This document shows positions 9,400 through 17,083 of a stretch of DNA of 64,000 nt, piece by piece. A model generated the notes under the pieces. The model was not told the DNA's origin. It did not search any database and saw only the letters and a program-made list of their open reading frames with translations. A program made the translations under genes and the position numbers. The DNA comes from AP-15 sp963787425 (GTDB lineage: Bacteria; Pseudomonadota; Alphaproteobacteria; ATCC43930; CGMCC-115725). Where the stretch lies: NCBI GenBank assembly GCA_963787425.1, contig CAWBCV010000012.1, forward strand, positions 434,001 to 498,000, written 5' to 3'. Every line of letters starts with the position of its first letter. The stretch's first letter is position 1.

Positions 9400-9948
9400 G
9401 TTTCGCGCACCCGGTGAAGGGTCGACGGACCCGCGGCTCGACAGGACCCGCGAACGGTAAGTCTTGGCGCCGTGGCAGAGGGCATATGCCGCGTCATCGA
9501 GGCCGAAGGGCCTATGCTCGCAAAGCGGGCTTACGACATTTATCTGCGGAGTTGTGGTATCAAGCGGCTAGGGCCCGAGCTGAAGAGCACGATGAACAAG
9601 GCCCTTTCCAGCGCGATCCGTCAGGGAAACGTAATTTCCGAAAATGAGCCGGGGGTGAGCGGCCTGCTCTTCTCCACGGTGAGAAGCAAAGGAAGTCCGG
9701 CAATCCGGCTCCGCTGCCGCGGGCCTCGGACATTCGAGGAAATACCCCCTGCGGAATTGCGAGCAGCCAGCAAACTCGTCTTCGAGAAGCTGCATCTGGA
9801 GTCGGGGACGGATGAGCACTTGCGGGCTATTTTGGAATATTTCGACTTGAAGCGGCTAACCGCTGAGGTTGGCACAACTCTCCTGGAGATCCTCGACAGA
9901 CCGGAAGCGAGCGTTACCCCGCTCTTTGATAAATTGGCGGGCAACTGA
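9400..9948 (+). pseudogene. C-terminal domain of the same helicase-like protein
   Basis: An open frame from 9472 encodes ICRVIEAEGPMLAKRAYDIY, RLGPELKSTMNKALSSAIRQ, RLRCRGPRTFEEIPPAEL and AILEYFDLKRLTAEVG. This looks like the winged-helix-type end domain found after the motor in large helicase/nuclease proteins. It lacks a convincing start and follows the N-terminal fragment directly, so it is read as the other end of an internally deleted gene. An independent small DNA-binding protein is possible but less likely. It ends just before the right-hand caiB repeat. Confidence 0.5.
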
Positions 9949-9984
9949 AATCGAGGCCGTGCCGCTGAGGCGGCTTGCGGCAGT

Positions 9985-10354
9985 GCAAAAGCTCGGGCGC
10001 GAGGCCCATCGGCGCAAGCGTCCCAGGGCGGAAATTCTCGATCAGCACCTGCGCCGTGTCCAGAAGGTCTAGGAACAGCTCGCGCCCCCGCGGCTCGCGC
10101 AGGCTCATCGCCAGGCTCTTCTTGTTGCGCGAATAGACCTTCCAATGGATGCTGAGGCCGTCGGTCTGCCAGGCGCGCAGCGGGTCGCCGTGCTTCGGGT
10201 CCTCGATCTTGATGACCTCGGCGTCGAAATCGGCGATTTGCAAGGCTGACCATGTTGCCGGACACGGGGTGCGGCATGTCGACGACGCACACCCCGTCGA
10301 GCGGACCAGCCGCCCCCCGGTTCGAACGATTTTTCCGACACATCCATCGGCCAA
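9985..10354 (-). pseudogene. caiB N-terminal fragment (right repeat copy)
   Basis: The minus strand encodes the first 125 or so residues of the CoA-transferase: GPLDGVCVVDMPHPVSGNMV in one frame, then, after a one-base shift near 10245, DAEVIKIEDPKHGDPLRAW, WKVYSRNKKSLAMSL and ENFRPGTLAPMG. Homology stops around 9985, where unrelated sequence from the helicase remnant begins. The rest of the enzyme is absent, so it cannot function. Confidence 0.82.
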
Positions 10355-10605
10355 ACCCTATTCTGCGGCGCTTTGGAGCCCATTATGCTGGACCGCATTC
10401 TGATCACCAATGACGACGGCATCGAGGCGCCGGGCCTCACTGTGCTCGAGCGCATCGCCGCGGAACTGGCGCGCGAGGTTTGGGTTGTCGCGCCCGAGCA
10501 CGACCAGAGCGGCGTCTCGCACGCCATCAGCCTGCACCATCCGATCCGGATCAGCGAGCGAGGGCTGCGGCGTTACGGGATCACCGGAACGCCCGGCGAC
10601 TGCGC
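9985..10605. repeat. Direct repeat, right copy: caiB 5' end, spacer and surE 5' end
   Basis: Partner of 7126-7745 in the same orientation. It carries the truncated caiB on the left and runs into the intact surE on the right. The two copies bracket about 2.2 kb of unrelated DNA with the helicase remnant. Confidence 0.85.
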
Positions 10606-11146
10606 CGTCATGGGCGCGTGCCATCTGATGCCCGAGGCGCCGCAGCTTCTTCTCTCGGGCGTCAACCGCGGCGCCAATCTCGGTCTGGAGACGGTCTTTT
10701 CGGGTACGGTCGGCGGCGCGATGACCGGCATGCTGCTCGGTATTCCCTCGATCGCGCTGAGTCAGGCATGGACCGACCGCGCGCAGGTCCGCTGGGACAC
10801 AGCCGCAGCACTCGGCGCCGGCGTCGTACGCCGATTGCTGACGATCGGGTGGAGCGCCGGGACCTGCCTTAATGTCAACTTTCCCGATTTTCCGGCACAG
10901 GATGTCGGCCCCATGACCCTGGCGCGCCAAGGCCCCGGGCTGATCCAGGGAATGCAGGTCGAGACCCGCACAGATCCGCGCACCTTGACCTACCATTGGA
11001 TCAGCTTTCGGCGCGGGCCCCGCGACCAGGGGGCGGAGAGCGATGTCGAGGGGTTGCACGCCGGGAAGATCGTCGTGACGCCGCTGCGCTACGACCGGAC
11101 CGACGAGGAAGCCTACACGGCGCTCGCGAAGGTCTTACCGCGGTAA
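10385..11146 (+). CDS. surE: 5'/3'-nucleotidase SurE
   Basis: 253 residues, cytosolic, a metal-dependent phosphatase acting on nucleoside monophosphates and possibly short polyphosphate. Family signatures are all present: LITNDDGIEAPG with the paired Asp ligands at the N-terminus, VVAPEHDQSGVSHAIS, GTPGDCAVMG, and LLLSGVNRGANLG with the Ser/Asn pair. Length matches the family. The ATG at 10385 fits the family N-terminus better than the TTG four codons upstream. In many proteobacteria surE sits with serS and pcm; here it is beside the duplicated caiB junction instead. Confidence 0.93.
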   Translation: MLDRILITNDDGIEAPGLTVLERIAAELAREVWVVAPEHDQSGVSHAISLHHPIRISERGLRRYGITGTPGDCAVMGACHLMPEAPQLLLSGVNRGANLGLETVFSGTVGGAMTGMLLGIPSIALSQAWTDRAQVRWDTAAALGAGVVRRLLTIGWSAGTCLNVNFPDFPAQDVGPMTLARQGPGLIQGMQVETRTDPRTLTYHWISFRRGPRDQGAESDVEGLHAGKIVVTPLRYDRTDEEAYTALAKVLPR

Positions 11147-11147
11147 T

Positions 11148-11680
11148 TCAGGCGTGCGGCCAATCACGACGGATCGGGTCGCGGCCGTCCCAGTCGACCG
11201 CCGCGTCGCGCACCGCGTCGAAGATGCGGCGCCGGGCCGGGGTCAGCTCGGCCATCTCGATGACGGTGCCGGGTGGCCCTCATTGAGGAAATACACGAAC
11301 GGGCCGCGCGGACTCTCGCCGCGCTGGCCGATCGTCCAGCCGTTCTTCACCGCCCGGTCGCGGAGCTCACAGTAATTCTCGGGCCAGCTCGACCAATGCT
11401 GCAGCCCCTCATGGCCGGCGGCGAGAAAATCCCGGTACATGCTTGGCGTATCGTCGCGCTGCTGGATCAGCTCGAGCTGCACGTCACCGGAGTTGGCCAG
11501 CGCAATCGTCAGATGAATGTCGTCGTAGCGCTGCTCTTTGTACCAGAACCCGTGCAAGGGCAGTTTTTCGGCGATATACCAGGGGCCGATCCCACAGACC
11601 TCTATCCAGTGGCGCATCGCCTTGTCGATGTCGCGCACCACAAACCCCATCTGCCGCAGCGGCCCGAACAACCGGCTCAT
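11148..11680 (-). CDS. Glyoxalase/VOC-fold protein (one frameshift)
   Basis: About 177 residues if a single missing base near 11278 is restored. It opens FGPLRQMGFVVRDIDKAMRH, continues GDVQLELIQQRDDTPSMYRD and GLQHWSSW, and after the slip ends TVIEMAELTPARRRIFDAVR. This is the paired beta-alpha-beta-beta-beta arrangement of the vicinal oxygen chelate superfamily, with His and Glu positions that can bind a divalent metal. Relatives include methylmalonyl-CoA epimerase and ring-cleavage enzymes; the substrate is not evident. It converges with surE with one base between stops. Confidence 0.75.
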
Positions 11681-11757
11681 CAGTGTTCCTCCCTCACTCG
11701 GTTCATCACCTGCTGCCCCTCACCCCAGCCCTCTCCCCGCAAGCGGGGCGAGGGAGC

Positions 11758-11786
11758 AAAAAAGCCGGCACCTGTGGGATGCCGGC
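11758..11786 (-). terminator. Rho-independent terminator of groESL
   Basis: Read on the minus strand, GCCGGCA pairs with TGCCGGC around a nine-base loop and is followed by six T residues (A at 11758-11763). It lies 24 bp beyond the groEL stop. An A-rich lead with T run on the opposite side could let it also work weakly on the plus strand. Confidence 0.85.
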
Positions 11787-11809
11787 CCGATTTTTGCGAG
11801 AGTTGTGGC

Positions 11810-13450
11810 TTAGAAGTCGTCCATGCCGCCCATGCCGTGGTCGTGCGGCATTGCGGGCGCTGCCTTCTTTTCGGGCTTTTCGGCGACCATCGCCTCGGTC
11901 GTGACGAGCAGGCCCGCAACGGAAGCGGCATTCTGCAAGGCGAGCCGCACGACCTTCGTCGGGTCGATGATGCCGGCCTGGACCATGTCGACATATTCGC
12001 CGCTCTGCGCATCGAAGCCGCGGTTCGGGTCGTGCGCATCCAACAGCTTGCCAACGACGATCGAACCGTCGGTGCCGGCGTTTTCCGCGACTTGGCGGAC
12101 CGGCGATTGCAGCGCGCGTTTGACGATGTTGATCCCGACCCGCTGGTCGCTGTTCTCGGGTGTCAGGCCGTCGAGCGCCTTGGCGGCATAGAGCAGAGCG
12201 ACACCGCCGCCCGGCACGATGCCTTCCTCGACCGCCGCCCGTGTCGCGTGCGTGGCGTCGTCGACCCGGTCTTTGCGCTCCTTGACTTCGACTTCGGTCG
12301 CGCCGCCGACGCGGATGACCGCGACACCCCCGGCGAGCTTCGCCAGCCGCTCCTGCAGCTTTTCGCGATCGTAGTCGGAGGTCGTCTCCTCGATCTGTGC
12401 CTTGATCTGCGCGATGCGACCCTGGATGTCGTCCTTCTTGCCAGCGCCGTCGATGATCGTCGTGTTTTCCTTCTCGACCCTGACCCGCTTGGCTCTGCCC
12501 AGCATGTCGAGGGTGACGTTTTCGAGCTTGATGCCGAGATCTTCGCTGATCACCTGGCCGCCGGCCAGGATCGCCATGTCCTCCAGCATCGCTTTGCGGC
12601 GGTCGCCAAAGCCGGGCGCCTTGACGGCAGCAACCTTGAGGCCGCCGCGTAGCTTGTTGACGACGAGCGTAGCCAACGCCTCGCCTTCGACGTCTTCGGC
12701 GACGATCAGCAATGGCTTGCCGGACTGAACGACGGCTTCGAGCAGCGGCAGCAGCGCCTGCAGGCTCGACAGCTTCTTCTCGTTGAGCAGAATGTACGGG
12801 TCGTCGAGCTCGGCGACCATTTTTTCGGCGTTGGTCACGAAATAGGGGCTGACATAACCGCGGTCGAACTGCATGCCTTCGACCACGTCGAGCTCGGTCT
12901 CGAGAGATTTCGCCTCTTCGACTGTGATGACGCCCTCGTTGCCGACTTTATGCATCGCTTCGGCGATCATTCGGCCGATTTCACGATCATTGTTCGCGGA
13001 TACCGTTCCGACCTGCTGGATTTCGTCGTTTGTCGAAACCTTCTTCGAACGTTTTCCGATATCCGCGACCACCGCCTCCACCGCCCGGTCGATGCCGCGC
13101 TTCAGATCCATCGGGTTCATGCCGGCAGCGACCGCCTTGGCGCCTTCGCGCACGATCGTCTGGGCGAGGACGGTCGCGGTCGTCGTGCCGTCGCCGGCCA
13201 GGTCGCTCGTCTTGGAGGCGACTTCGCGCACCATCTGGGCGCCCATGTTCTCAAACTTGTCGGCGAGCTCGATCTCCTTGGCGACCGTGACGCCGTCCTT
13301 GCTGATGCGTGGCGCGCCAAACGATTTGTCGAGAACGACGTTACGGCCCTTGGGACCCAGCGTTACCCTTACGGCATTGGCGAGAATATCGACGCCGCGC
13401 AGCATCTTGTCGCGCGCGTCGGTATGAAACCGTACTTCCTTCGCAGCCAT
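11810..13450 (-). CDS. groL: Chaperonin GroEL
   Basis: 546 residues, the 60-kDa subunit of the cytosolic double-ring folding machine. The start MAAKEVRFHTDARDKMLRGV, the nucleotide site LGPKGRNVVLDKSFGAP and DGVTVAKEIEL, GDGTTTATVLAQ with the catalytic Asp, and the C-terminal GIVPGGGVALLYA are all intact. The tail ends in a short His/Gly/Met segment (MPHDHGMGGMDDF), a variant of the GGM repeats. It follows groES by 13 bp and shares its CIRCE-controlled promoter. There are no lesions. Confidence 0.99.
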   Translation of the reverse strand: MAAKEVRFHTDARDKMLRGVDILANAVRVTLGPKGRNVVLDKSFGAPRISKDGVTVAKEIELADKFENMGAQMVREVASKTSDLAGDGTTTATVLAQTIVREGAKAVAAGMNPMDLKRGIDRAVEAVVADIGKRSKKVSTNDEIQQVGTVSANNDREIGRMIAEAMHKVGNEGVITVEEAKSLETELDVVEGMQFDRGYVSPYFVTNAEKMVAELDDPYILLNEKKLSSLQALLPLLEAVVQSGKPLLIVAEDVEGEALATLVVNKLRGGLKVAAVKAPGFGDRRKAMLEDMAILAGGQVISEDLGIKLENVTLDMLGRAKRVRVEKENTTIIDGAGKKDDIQGRIAQIKAQIEETTSDYDREKLQERLAKLAGGVAVIRVGGATEVEVKERKDRVDDATHATRAAVEEGIVPGGGVALLYAAKALDGLTPENSDQRVGINIVKRALQSPVRQVAENAGTDGSIVVGKLLDAHDPNRGFDAQSGEYVDMVQAGIIDPTKVVRLALQNAASVAGLLVTTEAMVAEKPEKKAAPAMPHDHGMGGMDDF

Positions 13451-13463
13451 GATCTACCTCCAC

Positions 13464-13751
13464 TTACGCGACGATACCCATGATGTCGGACTCCTTCATG
13501 ACGACGAGGTCCTCGCCATCAATCTTGATTTCGGTGCCCGACCATTTTCCAAAGAGCACCCGGTCGCCGACCTTCACGTCGAGCGGATTGAGCTTGCCGT
13601 CATCCCCTCGGGCGCCGGGTCCAGCGGCGATCACTTCGCCCTCCATCGGCTTTTCCTTTGCGGTATCGGGGATGATGATGCCGCCTTGCGACTTCTCTTC
13701 CTGGTCGATACGGCGGACCAGGACGCGATCCTGCAACGGTCGAAAATTCAC
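13464..13751 (-). CDS. groS: Co-chaperonin GroES
   Basis: 95 residues, the heptameric lid of the GroEL cage. Landmarks are MNFRPLQDRVLVRRIDQEE at the N-terminus, the mobile loop SQGGIIIPDTAKEKP that docks on GroEL, and GDRVLFGKWSGTEIKIDGE near the C-terminus. It is first in the groES-groEL operon, with the CIRCE operator about 40 bp upstream. Confidence 0.98.
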   Translation of the reverse strand: MNFRPLQDRVLVRRIDQEEKSQGGIIIPDTAKEKPMEGEVIAAGPGARGDDGKLNPLDVKVGDRVLFGKWSGTEIKIDGEDLVVMKESDIMGIVA

Positions 13752-13789
13752 GGGATTCCTCCGTCAGAGCCTCAAATTTCACAACGCGA

Positions 13790-13816
13790 TTAGCACTCTC
13801 GATGAGAGAGTGCCAG
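13790..13816. promoter_or_regulatory. CIRCE operator (HrcA site) upstream of groESL
   Basis: TTAGCACTC, nine spacer bases, then GAGTGCCAG. This is the classic CIRCE inverted repeat with a perfect left half and two changes at the outer edge of the right half. It lies between the promoter and groES, where HrcA binding blocks transcription until heat or misfolded protein titrates GroEL. No hrcA gene is in this window. Confidence 0.93.
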
Positions 13817-13817
13817 C

Positions 13818-13846
13818 AAAATAAACTACGAGGCCGCCGGTTTCAA
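13818..13846 (-). promoter_or_regulatory. groESL promoter
   Basis: On the minus strand TTGAAA (complement of 13841-13846), 17 bases, then TATTTT (complement of 13818-13823). The C before TTGAAA and the T-rich -10 also resemble the RpoH consensus of alphaproteobacteria, so both the housekeeping and heat-shock sigma factors may use it. The predicted start falls inside CIRCE. Confidence 0.65.
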
Positions 13847-14182
13847 GCGCCCGCAGAGTCGGATCCCGCTTCGGGTGGAAACGGTCAAATTTGGCACTTG
13901 ACGGCGCCCTTGAGCGGTACTTAAGATCACGTTTGTCGACAACCAGCCGGGAGGGTGTGCCACAGACATGACGCCACCTGGAGAGAAGCAGTTGCCGACC
14001 GCTTGGCATCGGCAACCAAGTTGAAAGTCCAAGACAAAGCTCGGCCCATAGCGCCGAGCGCGAAGCACAGCTTCGCTGCAGCGACCCCCGCCTGACGCCA
14101 TCGAGCGCACGGGGGTCTTTGCTTTATACTGCCCCGGCATTAGCTTCGCGTCCCGCCTGATGGCGAAGACGGGACATCCTGA
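13847..14182. other. Gene-free spacer with two hairpins
   Basis: About 330 bp between the groESL promoter and the next gene. It holds GTTGCCGA facing TCGGCAAC around a ten-base loop near 13990-14015, and GACCCCCG facing CGGGGGTC near 14086-14118, the latter followed by TTTGCTTT. The second could end a transcript on the plus strand. No protein-coding frame is convincing, and no known RNA was recognised. Confidence 0.45.
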
Positions 14183-15058
14183 ATGAACCTCGACAGCTCC
14201 GGCCCAACCTCGCGGATTTATTTCTCGCAGCGACTCCGGTTGCATTACGTCGATTGGGGCAATCCAGCAAAGCCGCCGCTGCTCCTCGTCCATGGCGGGC
14301 GCGACCACTGCCGGAACTGGGACTGGGTTGCCGACGCGCTGCGCCAGGACTGGCATGTTTTGGCGCCTGACCTGCGCGGTCACGGCGATAGCCAATGGTC
14401 GCCCGACGGCAATTATTCGATCGCCGGTTACATCTATGACCTGGCCCAATTGATCCACCAGCAGGAACTCGCGCCGGTCAGCATCATCGCGCACTCACTC
14501 GGCGGAATGATCACGCTGCGCTATGCCGGCATCTATCCCGATCACGTCAGACGGTTGATCTCGATCGAGGGGTTGGGCGCATCTCCGAGGCGGCGCGAGG
14601 AGCGTTCGAGACGCCCAATGGCGGAACGTATGCAACATTGGATCACCGAACAGCGCGCCCTCTCCGGCCGCCTGCCGCGTCGCTATTCCTCGATCGAGGA
14701 CGCCTTCAAGCGCATGCAGGAAGCGAACCGGCATCTGTCGCCGGAACAGGCGCGGCATCTCACCCAGCATGGGGTCAACCAGAACGAGGACGGCACCTAC
14801 AGCTGGAAATTCGACAACTACGTCCGGGCCGACCGGCCTTATGAGATGACGGCTGCCGAAACCCAGGAGCTATGGCAGCGCATCGATTGCCCGACCCTCC
14901 TCGTCTATGGCACAGAGAGCTGGGCCTCCAACCCGGCGAACGACGGGCGGGCTAGCCATTTCCGCAATGCCCAGATCGTTTCGATCGAAAACGCCGGCCA
15001 TTGGGTTCACCATGACCGGCTCGACACCTTTCTCGATCTCGTCCGCGAATTTCTCTAG
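14183..15058 (+). CDS. Alpha/beta hydrolase
   Basis: 291 residues, no signal peptide. LLLVHGGRDHCRNWDWV gives the oxyanion turn, LAPDLRGHGDS the usual strand, IIAHSLGGMI the nucleophile elbow with Ser, and ENAGHWVHHD the catalytic His near the end; the acid is probably the Asp or Glu in LLVYGTESWAS. It belongs to the large family of esterases, lipases and C-C hydrolases, and the substrate cannot be told. It stands alone between groESL and an intergenic repeat. Confidence 0.85.
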   Translation: MNLDSSGPTSRIYFSQRLRLHYVDWGNPAKPPLLLVHGGRDHCRNWDWVADALRQDWHVLAPDLRGHGDSQWSPDGNYSIAGYIYDLAQLIHQQELAPVSIIAHSLGGMITLRYAGIYPDHVRRLISIEGLGASPRRREERSRRPMAERMQHWITEQRALSGRLPRRYSSIEDAFKRMQEANRHLSPEQARHLTQHGVNQNEDGTYSWKFDNYVRADRPYEMTAAETQELWQRIDCPTLLVYGTESWASNPANDGRASHFRNAQIVSIENAGHWVHHDRLDTFLDLVREFL

Positions 15059-15186
15059 TCGGCAGCCGCTTTTGGGCGAAAATCGTTATCGTTTCAAGTG
15101 AAAGATCGTCCTTCCGGGACGGCCCCCACGGCTGTCCCGTTCCGATTCGCTGCAATCCAAGCGGGTCGATGCGACAACGCCTCCAC

Positions 15187-15288
15187 TCGTCATGGCCGGA
15201 CTTGATCCGGCCATCCACGCCTCTGCCCCCTACTGGATCGGCGCCAAGTAAGGCGTGGATCACCGGGTCAAGCCCGGTGATGACGACG
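15187..15288. repeat. Palindromic intergenic repeat of alphaproteobacterial type
   Basis: GTCATGGCCGGACTTGATC followed by CGGCCATCCACGCC at the left is answered by GGCGTGGATCACCGGGTC and AAGCCCGGTGATGACGA at the right. Each half contains its own small inverted repeat and the outer ends pair with one another. Elements with this wording are scattered in many alphaproteobacterial genomes. It lies in a non-coding gap of about 370 bp with no other feature seen. Confidence 0.7.
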
Positions 15289-15433
15289 TTCAATAGAGAC
15301 GATCAGAAATTCCGCAGCCTGTGTTCATGGGTTCGGGGCTCGGGGGCTGAGCCCGCGCCCGGGAGACCCGACGAAGTCGTAGGTCGTTTTCATCCCTGAT
15401 GGCGCACGCGGAGGAGGGCCGCTGGCGCCGCTT

Positions 15434-16363
15434 TTAGGAAGCTCTCTTTCGCCGCTTCGGCGCTTGGGCGGCCTGCGCCTCGGGCTGGTCTGCGAGGCCG
15501 CCGCGGACCGGCAGAAGCAGACTTGGCTGCGCTTTCGAGGATTTCGCCGAGCGGGGGCGTGCGTTGCCGCCGGTCTTTTCCGTGCCCTCCTCCGCCAGAC
15601 TACGCTTCAGCGCATCCATCAAGTTGATCACCTGCGCGGGCTTGCGCTCGGGCGGATGCTCCGGCAATTGGCCGGCGAGCTTTTCGTCGATCAGCTCTTT
15701 CAATGCCGCTTGATAATGGTCGACGAATTTCCCGGGCTCGAACTTCCGGGTTCGTCTCGTGATGATCTGCTCCATGATCGCGAGCTCATCCCCGGCGGCG
15801 GGCTCGTCGGGGATCGCCGCGAAGAACTCGTCGGCGGCGCGGACCTCCTCCGGAAAATGCAACGCGTTCACGAGCAGACCCTTGCCGTATGGGCGGATCG
15901 CGACGATCCGCTCGCGCGTGTTGATTACGACTTGGCCGATTGCGGTCTTGCCGGCGTCGCGCAGCGCATCCCGGATCACCCGGTACCCGTCTTCGGCAAG
16001 ACTGCCGTCCGGGAGGAGGTAATAGGGGCTGTCGACGTATACCGGGTCGACGGCGTCGGCATCGACGAATTCGGCGATATCGATCGTATCGGTCGTTTCG
16101 AGGCGGAGTTTCTCCAGATCGGTCGGCTCGACCGTTACGTAGCGGCCCTTCTGGTACTCGTAGCCCTTGACGATCTCGCTACTGTCGACCGGACCGAGCC
16201 CCGGCACGACATTCTGATAGCGAACCAGCTCGCCCGAGGGTTCGTGCATCCGGTGGAAGTGGATGCGCTCCTTTTCGGTGGTCGCCGAGTAGAGACGGAC
16301 CGCGATCGTCACCAGCGAAAGCTTGAGGAATCCGGTCCAGTAGGGTCGAGCCGCAGCGGCCAT
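15434..16363 (-). CDS. ku: Ku-type DNA end-binding protein
   Basis: 309 residues. Landmarks of bacterial Ku are YWTGFLKLSLVTIAVRLYSA at the N-terminus, HRMHEPSGELVRYQNVVPG, KGYEYQKGRYVTVE, DTIDIAEFVDADAVDPVYVD and RTRKFEPGKFVDHYQAAL. The homodimer rings broken DNA ends and recruits LigD for non-homologous end joining. The C-terminal 60 residues are basic and low in complexity, which in other Ku proteins helps DNA binding. No ligD is in the window, so the ligase partner must be elsewhere. Confidence 0.96.
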   Translation of the reverse strand: MAAAARPYWTGFLKLSLVTIAVRLYSATTEKERIHFHRMHEPSGELVRYQNVVPGLGPVDSSEIVKGYEYQKGRYVTVEPTDLEKLRLETTDTIDIAEFVDADAVDPVYVDSPYYLLPDGSLAEDGYRVIRDALRDAGKTAIGQVVINTRERIVAIRPYGKGLLVNALHFPEEVRAADEFFAAIPDEPAAGDELAIMEQIITRRTRKFEPGKFVDHYQAALKELIDEKLAGQLPEHPPERKPAQVINLMDALKRSLAEEGTEKTGGNARPRSAKSSKAQPSLLLPVRGGLADQPEAQAAQAPKRRKRAS

Positions 16364-16429
16364 CGTCGATCTCCTCGATTATCAAATCAACGATCTGGCC
16401 GGCGGCCTGTTCCGGCGCTGCGGTGAGGG

Positions 16430-16915
16430 TTAGGACGCGTTCCCGAAGATCGGGTAGATCACGCGGTCGCCCGGCTCGATGCCCAGCCGCGACGCGGTCC
16501 CGCCGTTCAACTCGATCACGGCGCGGACCGGCGCCGTCGCAGCGATCACGTCGAGCGACTGAGGCACGGCTCGCTCATGGATGTTGACGATGCGGCCCTT
16601 CGCATCGACAAACAGCATATCGAGCGGGATCAATGTGTTGCGCATCCACATTGTCGCCGCGGTCGGCTGCTTGTAGTCGAACAGCATGCCGGCGTCCGGC
16701 GCCAGGCTCTTCCGGAACATCAGACCCTGCGTCATCTGCGCCGGTGTTTCGGCGAGCTCCACCTTGAACCGGTGTGGCCCGGTCGCGCTGACTATCGTCA
16801 GTTCCGAGGTCGGAAATTGTTGGAGCTCGGCGCCGACAGAGAACCGGGATAAACCGGCCAGAATCGGAACCAGCATCGGCAACAGCGCACGGCGTGAAAT
16901 CATCGGCGAGGTCAC
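16430..16915 (-). CDS. DUF192 family exported protein
   Basis: 161 residues. The N-terminus (SRRALLPMLVPILAGLSRFS) looks like a signal peptide with paired Arg. The mature part shows the DUF192 signatures TPAQMTQGLMFRKSL, GMLFDY, TMWMRNTLIPLDMLFVD, GRIVNIHERAVP and the VIELNGGTASRLGI end. The family is widespread, periplasmic or surface-exposed, and without a settled function. Start could be MTSPMISRR or the second Met four codons later. Confidence 0.88.
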   Translation of the reverse strand: MTSPMISRRALLPMLVPILAGLSRFSVGAELQQFPTSELTIVSATGPHRFKVELAETPAQMTQGLMFRKSLAPDAGMLFDYKQPTAATMWMRNTLIPLDMLFVDAKGRIVNIHERAVPQSLDVIAATAPVRAVIELNGGTASRLGIEPGDRVIYPIFGNAS

Positions 16916-16939
16916 CTAAGGGGCTCTCGAACACAATTC

Positions 16940-16975
16940 ATTCCGGGCCGGTCCGGGCAGGTTCGGACCGGAATT
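16940..16975. other. Hairpin between divergent genes
   Basis: CCGGTCC faces GGACCGG around a ten-base loop, flanked by ATTCC and GGAAT-type sequence that extends the pairing. It lies in the 170-bp gap between DUF192 (minus) and the antiporter (plus), where promoters for both must sit. It could be an operator or an RNA hairpin; no T run follows. Confidence 0.35.
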
Positions 16976-17083
16976 ACCGTTACCGGGAATTCGCGGCGCT
17001 GGTCAACCTGCCCCGAAGACGCGCGGGGAAGTTCGCCTTGTCGCGAAATGCGGCTGCCGGTAGGTTCTCCCCGGCCGGCCGTC

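Noticed and set aside
9621..10343. Single 240-residue minus-strand protein
   Set aside because: Only its first part matches CaiB; the rest is antisense to the helicase remnant, an accidental read-through.
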